NCBI GenBank assembly: GCA_020216985.1
Contig: JAIWOH010000181.1
Coordinates: forward strand, 1 to 10,000
DNA: 10,000 bases
Direction of reading: 5' to 3'
DNA from: Nitrospira sp.
GTDB lineage: Bacteria; Nitrospirota; Nitrospiria; Nitrospirales; Nitrospiraceae
The position numbers and the translations under genes were made by a program. Numbering within the stretch: the first letter of the stretch is position 1; every line of letters starts with the position of its first letter. The notes under the pieces are model-generated. The model searched no databases. It saw only the letters and a program-made list of their open reading frames with translations, and was not told where the DNA came from. Of this stretch, positions 1 to 5,847 are shown piece by piece.

Positions 1-1135
1 CGTCCAGTACAACCGGAACAGCCGCCAGGCACAAACGGAGCAATTCAATCCCACAACCAGCCTCCGCCAAACGGTGGACAATCTGAGCCAGCCGTCGGGC
101 ACAAGATCCTTTCTTGCGTACATGATTGAAAATCGTCTTGACGTCGGCCACGTGAGCCTCACCGCCGGTCTCCGCCATGACACCTATAAGACCGAAGTCG
201 AGGCGCAAGAAACCCGCGATCTCTTGTGGGCGGAAGGTCGTAGTCCCGTCATTGAGTTCGGGAGAACCGCTCCCACCGCCGGGATCGCCTGGAATATGTT
301 CGGAGGCCCCTTGACGGCGTTCTACAATTACGCCGAAGCCTTTCGCCCTCCGCTCGTCGACGAATACTTCACGCAAGGTCCGTTCAGTCGCTGCAATCGC
401 TTTCTCTTCGGACGACTTGCTCCCGATTCCGGCGTCTGCGGCGACCGCTACGTTCCCCAGACCGCTCGCAACCATGAGTTTGGCCTCTCGCTGTCCTATC
501 CGGGGCTGTTTGCGCCCGGCACCCTGCTGACGGCCAAGATAGTGTATTACCGCATTCACGTGGCCCATACCCTCTATTCGCTCATGGCGCGCACGGCCAC
601 CGGCGCGCGATGCGAGCCGTTCAACTTTTCACTGCCCAACCGCGTCTGCACGAGCTTCACACAGGACGGGGAAGAGCATCGGCAGGGCCTGGAAATCGAA
701 GTCGGGTTTCGGACCGACCACTGGTTCAGCAACCTGGCCGTCTCCGGCGTGCGGGGCAAGCAGGTCTGCGAGGGCGAGCGAGATCTCTTCGACATTCCCG
801 GCGATACACTTGTTTTCACCGTGGGGCGGAGCGATCTCGGCCACCGGCTGGAATACGGCTATCGAATCCGAGCGGTCGACAGCCGGCTGATCATCACCGG
901 CTCGACCGCTCAAGTCACGGCCCCCTGCGCGGCCGGGCTGATCATCGGTCGGCAGGCCGGTTACGTCGTGCACAACCTGTTCGCCTCCTATCAGCCGTTC
1001 TCGTGGCTGAGCCTCAACGTCGCCGCCGACAACGTGACCAACACCCGATATTTCCTGAACAACGGGTTCGGCGGCGGCGTCGGCCAGGAGGCGCCGGGGT
1101 ACAACGTCAGATTGTTTGTGACGCTCTCGTATTAG
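1..1135 (+). CDS. TonB-dependent outer-membrane receptor, C-terminal beta-barrel (5' end outside the window)
   Basis: The reading frame is open from base 2 to the TAG at 1133-1135, giving the last 377 residues of a protein that starts upstream. The plug domain and TonB box are therefore not visible. The sequence alternates amphipathic strands with long polar loops and contains FRPPLVDEYF, close to the FRAP-type motif of TonB-dependent receptors. It ends NVRLFVTLSY, with the terminal aromatic residue needed for barrel assembly. Receptors of this family import siderophores, haem, cobalamin or other scarce ligands using energy from TonB-ExbBD. The long loops contain several cysteines in pairs (for example RCN...GVCG and RCEP...RVCT) that could form extracellular disulphides. 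A regulator, an exported chelatase and a PepSY-type protein follow closely on the same strand, so iron or a tetrapyrrole is a likelier ligand than sugars. The ligand itself cannot be read from the sequence. Confidence 0.9.
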   Translation, partial: VQYNRNSRQAQTEQFNPTTSLRQTVDNLSQPSGTRSFLAYMIENRLDVGHVSLTAGLRHDTYKTEVEAQETRDLLWAEGRSPVIEFGRTAPTAGIAWNMFGGPLTAFYNYAEAFRPPLVDEYFTQGPFSRCNRFLFGRLAPDSGVCGDRYVPQTARNHEFGLSLSYPGLFAPGTLLTAKIVYYRIHVAHTLYSLMARTATGARCEPFNFSLPNRVCTSFTQDGEEHRQGLEIEVGFRTDHWFSNLAVSGVRGKQVCEGERDLFDIPGDTLVFTVGRSDLGHRLEYGYRIRAVDSRLIITGSTAQVTAPCAAGLIIGRQAGYVVHNLFASYQPFSWLSLNVAADNVTNTRYFLNNGFGGGVGQEAPGYNVRLFVTLSY

Positions 1136-1160
1136 GTCTTGAACGAATGCAAGGAGATGG

Positions 1161-2312
1161 ATGATGGGCGCCGCTCCACTCAAAAAGGAACCATCGATCG
1201 ACGGATCGGTCAACCGCCGCTTCAGCTTCCAACGTTCTCGCGCATACGAGAAGAGAGCCGGACCCCTGGGAAGGTCTGGCCGTCTCATCGCTGTGCCGGC
1301 CAAGGAAGGGTCCGATCGAAAGGACGCTCCGCTCGCAGCCGAGATCCCCTGCGCTCCGGCGCGCGGCCGCTTCGCCCTCCGGAACGCCTTTGACTCTGAG
1401 AGAGAGAAGCCGGCCCCGGGAGGCTCCTCTTGTGACGTGGTCGTGCTCACGGCCGACAAGGCCCTGGCTCGATACCTCCAAACAGCACTGCGCCGCGCAG
1501 GATATGCAACCTTCTGGGCCGCCACGATCAGCCATGCGCTTTCGATCAGCAGACAATTGGCCCCTTTCTTGGTCCTCGTGGATTGCCGAATCAGGGAGTG
1601 GCCGGTGATCCGGACGGAGCCCACGCTTCGGCACGTGCTGCTCATAGCCGTAATTCCTACTGATTGCTCGTACCCAGAAGACCGCTGCCTCGACGATTTG
1701 GCTTGCGGAATCGACGGCGTTTATCACATGGAGGACGCCCCCCGGTTGTTGATGGCAACCGTTGATGCCTATTTACGGCGGTGGGGAGGGAACGTTCCCC
1801 GTCGAGGCCTCTACCGGGTTGGAGCCGTCGAGCTGGACGCGGACGCGCACGACCTCCGAATCGCGGGACAGCCGGTTCGACTTTCTGCCAAACCCTTCGC
1901 CATCCTCAAGGCCTTGATGCAATCGTATCCCGCCGTGTGCCGAAGAGATGAGTTGCTCACTCGCATCTGGGGGCCCGGCTTTGCCATCGGAGCCAGGGTT
2001 CTCGACGCCCATGTGCATGGCATCCGGGCACTGTTGGCTCAACATCCTGGGAGTCGCTGCCACGTCGTGACCGTCCGCAAGGTCGGTTTCAAACTTGAAA
2101 TCGGGAGGGAGAAGCACATGTTCTTCTCTCTCTCAGCCTCCAAGCTGATTCGACTCACCGGTGATGAGCCTGGCTGTGTGCCCCGACATCCTGTTGAGAT
2201 GGCTACCGTTGCGGCCGCTCGGTCTTTCATGTCCGTGACGAAAACGCTTCTCCGCCCCGTTGACGGAGACCAGAGGTCGGGAAGTCTCGCCAAGCATTCT
2301 GTCACCATTTGA
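1161..2312 (+). CDS. OmpR-family winged-helix regulator with degenerate receiver domain
   Basis: This 383-residue protein has an N-terminal linker-like part (about 1-90, rich in Arg, Pro and Ser), a receiver-like alpha/beta domain (about 92-207) and an OmpR/PhoB-type winged helix (about 218-313: ELDADAHDLRI, LSAKPFAILKAL, RRDELLTRIW, ending HVVTVRKVGFKLE). A 70-residue tail of unknown role follows. In the receiver the candidate phospho-acceptor Asp141 is present (FLVLVDCRI). The usual acidic pair at the end of strand 1 is replaced (VVVLTADKA) and the conserved Lys after strand 5 is not seen, so control by phosphorylation is doubtful. ATGATG at 1161/1164 follows AAGGAG at 1151-1156; the second ATG has the better spacing. 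A GTG at 1437 behind GGGAGG would give a normal-length regulator, but codon positions from 1161 to 1436 are GC-rich at the third base, as in real coding sequence. It lies 25 bases after the receptor gene and probably controls this locus. No kinase gene is visible. Confidence 0.85.
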   Translation: MMGAAPLKKEPSIDGSVNRRFSFQRSRAYEKRAGPLGRSGRLIAVPAKEGSDRKDAPLAAEIPCAPARGRFALRNAFDSEREKPAPGGSSCDVVVLTADKALARYLQTALRRAGYATFWAATISHALSISRQLAPFLVLVDCRIREWPVIRTEPTLRHVLLIAVIPTDCSYPEDRCLDDLACGIDGVYHMEDAPRLLMATVDAYLRRWGGNVPRRGLYRVGAVELDADAHDLRIAGQPVRLSAKPFAILKALMQSYPAVCRRDELLTRIWGPGFAIGARVLDAHVHGIRALLAQHPGSRCHVVTVRKVGFKLEIGREKHMFFSLSASKLIRLTGDEPGCVPRHPVEMATVAAARSFMSVTKTLLRPVDGDQRSGSLAKHSVTI

Positions 2313-2333
2313 CTTGATCGAAGGAGGTACATC

Positions 2334-3266
2334 ATGCGCCACCCTGTTCGTTGGCTCATCGTCCCATTCCTAATCGTACTGTTCGCCGGAAACGGTTTTG
2401 CCAATACCCCAGGCGCCGACGGCGCGAAAAGAGTCGGCGTGCTGCTGGTCAACCACGGTTCCCGATCCGCCACATGGCGCAACGCCCTGTTGCAATTGGA
2501 ATCCTCCGTCGCCCCTGCTCTTCTGGCCATCCCCTCCGTCAAAGGAGTGAAAACGGCCTTCATGGAGTATACCGAACCCTCCATCGCCACCAGAATGAGG
2601 GAGTTCGACGCCGACGGCTTTACCGACGTGATCATCGTGCCGGTCTTCCTCACGGTGAGTCCCCACACGTTCGACGATATCCCGACCATTCTGGGGATGA
2701 AGGAAGACCCCCGCTCCTTGCAGCAGCTCAAGATCGAAAACATTCAGCGCTATGCGCCGCGAGCCCGTCCCCACCTGACCCCGCCTCTTGATTTCACCGA
2801 CCTGCTCCAAAAAAATCTGTTGAGACGGGTTTCCGCCTTGTCGAAGGATCCCGCCCGCGAGGGTCTGGTCCTTATCGGCTATGGAGACGAAACCTACGAC
2901 AAGGAGTGGGTCGAGCTGTTCAACAAGGTCGCGGATTTCATCAGGGAACGCACGGGGATCGTCGGCTATTCATACGGCTGGTGCGGCCACATCGCCAATT
3001 ACAACCCAGAGGAAACAACCGCCGCGATCAACGCGGTGCTCAAGACGGCCGGCACAGCTTTGGTGATCCCCGTGTTGGTCGCGCATGATGAGATGTTTCA
3101 GATCAAGATCATCGGCGACGGCATCGCCAGGGTTCCCGACAACAAGCGTCGCGTCGTCTACAAACCGGACGCGATTCTTCCCGACCCCGACGTCGAGCGG
3201 TGGGTCATAACCGTCGCCCGGGAATATGTCGATAAAATCCAACCGCGGATGTCGCACGTGAACTGA
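2334..3266 (+). CDS. Exported CbiX/SirB-like tetrapyrrole chelatase (sirohydrochlorin cobalto/ferrochelatase family)
   Basis: This 310-residue protein begins with a Sec signal peptide (MRHPVRW, hydrophobic core to about residue 20, GFA-N cleavage region), so it should act in the periplasm. Residues 33-145 match a CbiX/SirB class II chelatase half: VGVLLVNHGSR with His41, AFMEYTEPS, and VIIVPVFLTVSPHTFDDIP with His111. These chelatases insert Co2+ or Fe2+ into tetrapyrroles using two such histidines. Residues 178-306 look like a second, diverged half: GLVLIGYGDE stands where HGS is expected, while VIPVLVAHDEMF keeps His251. Family members are normally cytoplasmic. A precedent for export is the periplasmic CbiK of Desulfovibrio vulgaris, reported to bind haem and linked to iron transport. 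The start has a strong AAGGAGGT at 2321-2328, 5 bases upstream, and the preceding stop is 21 bases away. I infer a role in tetrapyrrole or iron handling downstream of the receptor, not in B12 synthesis. Metal and substrate are unknown. Confidence 0.85.
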   Translation: MRHPVRWLIVPFLIVLFAGNGFANTPGADGAKRVGVLLVNHGSRSATWRNALLQLESSVAPALLAIPSVKGVKTAFMEYTEPSIATRMREFDADGFTDVIIVPVFLTVSPHTFDDIPTILGMKEDPRSLQQLKIENIQRYAPRARPHLTPPLDFTDLLQKNLLRRVSALSKDPAREGLVLIGYGDETYDKEWVELFNKVADFIRERTGIVGYSYGWCGHIANYNPEETTAAINAVLKTAGTALVIPVLVAHDEMFQIKIIGDGIARVPDNKRRVVYKPDAILPDPDVERWVITVAREYVDKIQPRMSHVN

Positions 3267-3862
3267 TGCGAGCGAGGGTGAATCGATTCATGTCGTGGAT
3301 TAATCGGGAGACCCTTGCGCGGCTGAACGTGGCCGCCCACCGCGATATCGGATACACTTGCACATCGCTAATCCTGGCGTACTGCCTTTCCGGCATCGCG
3401 GTGAACCATATCGGCGATTGGAACCCTGACTTTGTCATCACAAAACAGACGGTTGCACTGCCTCGTTCGTTGACGAAAGAGCAAATCACCCCGGAGCGGA
3501 TCGAGGAATTCGGGCGGCTTGTCAAGGAGGATTCTTACAAGATTTATGACTTTCCGACGATCGACCAAGTGAAGATTTATTACGACAACGCGTCCCTTCA
3601 CCTGAACCTGACGACGGGGGAGGGCACGTACGAAAAGGTCTCGCGAAGGCCGCTCTTGTACCAGGTCAACGCGCTCCACCTCAACCGGTTGCAAGGGTGG
3701 AAATGGGTTTCCGACGTGTTCGCCCTCGTACTGATCGTTCTGAGCCTGACCGGCTTGTTTATCCTGCGAGGAAAGTATGGGTTGGCTCGACGGGGGCGAT
3801 GGTTGGTGCTGGCGGGGCTGGTGCCGCCGATCGTGGCGCTCTTGATCTTTGAGATCAAGTGA
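3266..3862 (+). CDS. PepSY-type inner-membrane protein (PepSY_TM-like)
   Basis: This 198-residue protein has three predicted membrane segments: about 29-47 (CTSLILAYCLSGIAV), 147-167 (VSDVFALVLIVLSLTGLFIL) and 179-195. Between the first two lies a soluble PepSY-like part that includes IKIYYDNASLHLNLTTGEGTYE. This pattern fits short PepSY-associated membrane proteins, relatives of PiuB/FoxB-type proteins linked to siderophore and iron reduction. His25, His48, His112 and His138 are possible haem ligands next to the membrane. Its ATG overlaps the chelatase TGA by one base (TGATG), so translation is probably coupled. No clear ribosome-binding site precedes 3266. Starts at GTG 3278 or ATG 3290 are alternatives that would trim only the N-terminal tail. 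The context suggests the reductase or permease step of the iron/tetrapyrrole operon. The family call is fairly firm and the biochemical role is inferred. Confidence 0.8.
   Translation: MRARVNRFMSWINRETLARLNVAAHRDIGYTCTSLILAYCLSGIAVNHIGDWNPDFVITKQTVALPRSLTKEQITPERIEEFGRLVKEDSYKIYDFPTIDQVKIYYDNASLHLNLTTGEGTYEKVSRRPLLYQVNALHLNRLQGWKWVSDVFALVLIVLSLTGLFILRGKYGLARRGRWLVLAGLVPPIVALLIFEIK
3841..3859. terminator. Possible weak bidirectional hairpin between convergent genes
   Basis: CTTGATC (3841-3847) and GATCAAG (3853-3859) form a perfect 7-bp stem with a 5-base loop. It overlaps the last codons of the PepSY-type gene, 25 bases from the end of the convergent bacterioferritin gene. There is no T-run on either side and the stem is AT-rich, so the terminator call is tentative. 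It is the best hairpin in a junction of only 21 bases. A second weak pairing, GACCG (3861-3865) with CGGTC (3879-3883), sits beside it. Confidence 0.25.
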
Positions 3863-3883
3863 CCGCCAGCCCCGTGCCCGGTC

Positions 3884-4354
3884 TTAGCGTTTGATCTGTT
3901 CTCCGAGGTATCGATCAAGGCCGATCTGTTCGATGGCGCGAAGCTGGGTTTCGAACCAGTCGATGTGTTCCTCGGTGTCAACGATCATGTCTTCCAATTT
4001 GTGACGGGTCGTAAAATCTCCGACGTCGGCGCAGTGGACGATGGCCTTGCGGAGCAGCTCGGCGTCAACGCGCTCGAAATCCAGATCGCCGGCGAACAAC
4101 TCCTGCACGGTGCGCCCCGAGGCGACTGCGCCCACGCCATTCACCTCCGGCGTCCCCTCCAAGTATAGAATGTGATCCAGCAGGCCGGATGAGTGCCCGA
4201 CCTCTTCATGGACGAGATGTTCAAAGTGTTCGGACAGCCGTTCATAGCCCCACTGTTTGCACAGGGCCGCGTGCAGCATGTACTGGTGCACGGCGGTCAG
4301 CTCGGCCCTGAGCACTTGGTTAAGATACTCAACGACTCCCTCTTTGGCCTTCAT
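3884..4354 (-). CDS. bfr: Bacterioferritin subunit, ferroxidase-type, lacking the haem-ligand Met
   Basis: This 156-residue protein has the length and start ([15 protein letters not shown]) of bacterioferritin, the 24-subunit iron-storage shell that oxidises Fe2+ at a di-iron site. Numbered as in E. coli Bfr, Glu18, Tyr25, Glu51, His54, Glu94 and His130 are present. The position of Glu127 appears to be Thr (VDTEEHIDW), with Glu at 128. Position 52, normally the Met that binds the inter-subunit haem, is Val (EEVGHSS), so this chain should not ligate haem alone. It is the second gene of a two-gene operon, 5 bases after its partner, whose residue losses are largely complementary. A stretch reading AGGAAGGAG lies within the end of the upstream gene. 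Heteromeric Bfr pairs of this sort are known from Neisseria, Magnetospirillum and Pseudomonas putida. The family call is secure; the claim of a mixed shell is inference. Confidence 0.95.
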   Translation of the reverse strand: MKAKEGVVEYLNQVLRAELTAVHQYMLHAALCKQWGYERLSEHFEHLVHEEVGHSSGLLDHILYLEGTPEVNGVGAVASGRTVQELFAGDLDFERVDAELLRKAIVHCADVGDFTTRHKLEDMIVDTEEHIDWFETQLRAIEQIGLDRYLGEQIKR

Positions 4355-4359
4355 CTGCC

Positions 4360-4836
4360 TCAGGACTCCTTCCTGATTTGTTCGGCCAAATAATTCTCAA
4401 GTCCCACCTGCTTGATGGTCTCCATCTGCGTTTCGATCCAATCAATGTGACTATCAACGTCTTCGGCCATGTCTTCGAGCATGTGGCGAGTGGTGAAATC
4501 GCCCGCCTTCGTGCAGTGCACGATGCCTTCGCTCAACAGCGTCAACATCTCCTGCTCGACCTTCAGATCCAGCTTGAGCTGTTCGGGCACCGTTTCGCCG
4601 ATGTCCACCTTGTTCATCCGTTGCACGTTGGGAACGCCTTCCAAATAGAGAATGTGACCGATCAGGTGGTCGGCGTCTTTCATTTCATCAATGCTACGAC
4701 TGCGGATTTTGTGGTAGAGCCGTTCATACCCCCAATTTTCACACATCTTGGCGTGGACGAAATACTGATTGATGGCCGTCAGATTCGCCGTGAGAATTTT
4801 GTTCAGCAAGTTGACGACGCCTTCTTTGGCTTTCAT
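4360..4836 (-). CDS. bfr: Bacterioferritin subunit, haem-binding type with degraded ferroxidase centre
   Basis: This 158-residue bacterioferritin starts [15 protein letters not shown] and ends LENYLAEQIRKES. In E. coli Bfr numbering the haem ligand Met52 is kept (SIDEMKDADH), as are Tyr25, Glu51, Glu94 and His130. Three ferroxidase ligands are changed: Glu18 to Asn, His54 to Asp and Glu127 to Val (EDVDSHIDW). It should therefore bind haem but be poor at di-iron oxidation, the reverse of the subunit encoded just downstream. In Bfr the haem is thought to help electrons leave the core during iron release, so the two chains may divide oxidation and release. It is the first gene of the operon, with a strong GGGAGGGAGA ribosome-binding region at 4841-4850 and a promoter at 4929-4957. 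Confidence 0.95.
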   Translation of the reverse strand: MKAKEGVVNLLNKILTANLTAINQYFVHAKMCENWGYERLYHKIRSRSIDEMKDADHLIGHILYLEGVPNVQRMNKVDIGETVPEQLKLDLKVEQEMLTLLSEGIVHCTKAGDFTTRHMLEDMAEDVDSHIDWIETQMETIKQVGLENYLAEQIRKES

Positions 4837-4919
4837 GTGATCTCCCTCCCTTCCCGACCGGGGTCGCCATCGAAACGCCGCTATCTCCCTTTGCGCGAGT
4901 TCAGCGTCATTTTCTTTTT

Positions 4920-4932
4920 TAATGATTCATTA
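4920..4932. promoter_or_regulatory. Perfect 6-1-6 palindrome, possible operator over the bfr -10 box
   Basis: TAATGA-T-TCATTA is a perfect inverted repeat with one central base. It shares AATGAT and TCATTAT with the classical Fur box but is two bases shorter between the halves, so it is Fur-like and not a standard Fur site. It overlaps the -10 hexamer and the expected start site of the bfr promoter, a position that suits a repressor. Identity of the regulator is inferred only. Confidence 0.35.
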
Positions 4933-4957
4933 TTGTCGCTTTTCGATCTTCCGTCAA
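4929..4957 (-). promoter_or_regulatory. Sigma70-type promoter of the bacterioferritin operon
   Basis: On the minus strand, TTGACG (plus 4957-4952) and AATAAT (plus 4934-4929) are separated by exactly 17 bases and match the -35 and -10 consensus at five of six positions each. Transcription would begin near 4922 and leave a leader of roughly 85 bases before the ATG at 4836. The -10 box lies inside a palindrome at 4920-4932, and one TCGATCT repeat lies in the spacer. Confidence 0.6.
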
Positions 4958-4981
4958 CTGACACGGATCGCTGCTTTTGAG

Positions 4982-5026
4982 AGGGGATTTCGATCTCATC
5001 GAGAGTGATTCTCGATCTTATCCCCT
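4982..5026. repeat. Nested inverted repeat (hairpin-capable)
   Basis: An outer perfect pair AGGGGAT (4982-4988) and ATCCCCT (5020-5026) encloses an inner perfect pair ATCGAGA (4998-5004) and TCTCGAT (5010-5016) with a 5-base loop GTGAT. Nine unpaired bases lie on the left side and three on the right. Two direct repeats of 11 bases, TCGATCTCATC (4990-5000) and TCGATCTTATC (5012-5022), overlap it with a 22-base period. It sits about 25 bases behind the bfr -35 box and about 170 bases before the copper operon. It could be a protein-binding array or part of a leader RNA hairpin. Confidence 0.5.
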
Positions 5027-5120
5027 ATTCCGTGTCGGGAAATTGCCGAATTATGCTGATTTTAAAGTCTCGTCGGTGATTCATCCTCTCTTTGACGTCA
5101 TCGCATCCTTCACGACACTC

Positions 5121-5150
5121 TTGAAAGAGCCTGTTACAGGATGGTAAGTT
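5121..5150 (+). promoter_or_regulatory. Weak candidate promoter of the copper operon with a dyad in the spacer
   Basis: TTGAAA (5121-5126) is a fair -35 box. The best -10 match 18 bases on, TAAGTT (5145-5150), is poor. The dyad CCTGT-T-ACAGG (5130-5140) lies between them, where MerR-type activators bind when the spacer is long. Such a layout could give metal-dependent activation, but the boxes are too weak for a firm call. A GATAAT at 5160-5165 is an alternative -10 without a good -35. Confidence 0.25.
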
Positions 5151-5196
5151 CCCCACACTGATAATGCCTGCTTAAAACCGCTCGAGGCAAAGTGTC

Positions 5197-5778
5197 ATGA
5201 TCCGACAAATCGGACGAGCAGCCGTGGTCGTGCTTATTGCCGTTTCCGGGTTGTCTCCAGAAATAGTCGGAGCCCATGGGAAGGTGGAGCTCGAAGACGA
5301 CATTTGTGTGCGCCGGTTGGGGGGCAGCATGGTGCACCTCAGCGCCTACCAACCGCAATGGGCCCCCAAAACTGAATACTGCACCGAAATTCCCGATGAA
5401 GGGGATACCTTCCTCGTGATCGATCTCATAGATCCCAACCTTCGTGCCGTGCCGATCGGTGTTCAAATCATCAAGGCATCGAGCGCGGCTCCAAAAGATG
5501 AGGAAGGACAAACCGTGGCCTACTGGAAACCGACCTCCCATCCGGACGGAGTGGTTCGGGGCGAAGCAAATTTGGAAAAAGGCCTGTACAAACTCATTGT
5601 GACGGCGGAGGGGCTCAGCCCCTCGTATTACATTCTTCGAGTTCAGCAAGTCGACTACTCCCAATTCAGTCGCAAAGCCATGGGACCGATCGTCGTGCTG
5701 CTTGTACTCGCCGTCATCGTGTACGAATTCTCAAAAACCGGGCGGCTGCGCAATTGGTGGGCCTCTCGCCGAACTTAA
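5197..5778 (+). CDS. Membrane-anchored periplasmic protein, AmoE/AmoD/PmoD-like, paralogue 1 (most divergent)
   Basis: This 193-residue protein has a signal peptide (MIRQIGRAAVVVLIAVSGL, cleavage near VGA-HGK), a periplasmic domain of about 135 residues, one C-terminal membrane helix (about 163-178) and a short basic tail. Cys37 and Cys62 are spaced C-x24-C, exactly as in the next two genes, with the shared motifs EDDIC, YQP and YC.EIP. His47 lies 10 residues after Cys37. Predicted cleavage leaves His27 at or next to the mature N-terminus. The layout, together with copC and copD downstream, matches AmoE/AmoD of ammonia oxidisers and the copper protein PmoD of methanotrophs. The protein lacks the PPK.YP.GSI segment of its two paralogues, so it is the outlier and might be the AmoE-like member. 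It starts the copper operon behind a modest GAGG site at 5184-5187. The assignment rests on architecture and neighbours and is not proven. Confidence 0.8.
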   Translation: MIRQIGRAAVVVLIAVSGLSPEIVGAHGKVELEDDICVRRLGGSMVHLSAYQPQWAPKTEYCTEIPDEGDTFLVIDLIDPNLRAVPIGVQIIKASSAAPKDEEGQTVAYWKPTSHPDGVVRGEANLEKGLYKLIVTAEGLSPSYYILRVQQVDYSQFSRKAMGPIVVLLVLAVIVYEFSKTGRLRNWWASRRT

Positions 5779-5847
5779 GAAAATCCGTGTGGCATTCATC
5801 CACCACAATACTTATCGCTTTTATCTTTTCAGAAGAGGGTTTTACAT

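Larger units (their letters stand above)
4837..5196. promoter_or_regulatory. 360-base divergent control region between the bfr and copper operons
   Basis: I see no gene here. From left to right it holds the bfr ribosome-binding site and leader, the palindrome and promoter of bfr, and three copies of TCGATCT (4943-4949, 4990-4996, 5012-5018). It also holds a nested inverted repeat (4982-5026), an 8-base palindrome TGACGTCA (5093-5100), and a dyad CCTGT-T-ACAGG (5130-5140) downstream of a -35-like TTGAAA. Base composition is clearly more AT-rich than in the flanking genes, as expected for promoter DNA. Confidence 0.6.

Noticed and set aside
610..1164. A 184-codon plus-strand frame inside the receptor gene
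   Set aside because: It is out of frame with a clear beta-barrel sequence and gives an Arg-rich, domain-free product.
1139..1393. A short frame beginning TTG right after the receptor stop
   Set aside because: The start is weak, the product is Arg/Pro-rich without features, and the regulator frame over the same bases has a better ribosome-binding site and GC-rich third positions.
629..1645. A 338-codon open frame on the minus strand across the receptor/regulator junction
   Set aside because: It lies antisense to two well-supported genes, has low-complexity composition with no recognisable domain, and spans their boundary. It is a by-product of GC-rich codon use.
2039..2743. A 234-codon minus-strand frame over the regulator end and chelatase start
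   Set aside because: It is antisense to two recognised genes and crosses their junction, with no domain or ribosome-binding site.
4378..4980. A 200-codon plus-strand frame opposite the upstream bacterioferritin gene
   Set aside because: It is the antisense shadow of a certain bacterioferritin gene and runs through its promoter.
5134..5664. A 176-codon minus-strand frame opposite paralogue 1
   Set aside because: The plus-strand protein has a signal peptide, conserved cysteines and two paralogues; the minus frame has none of these.
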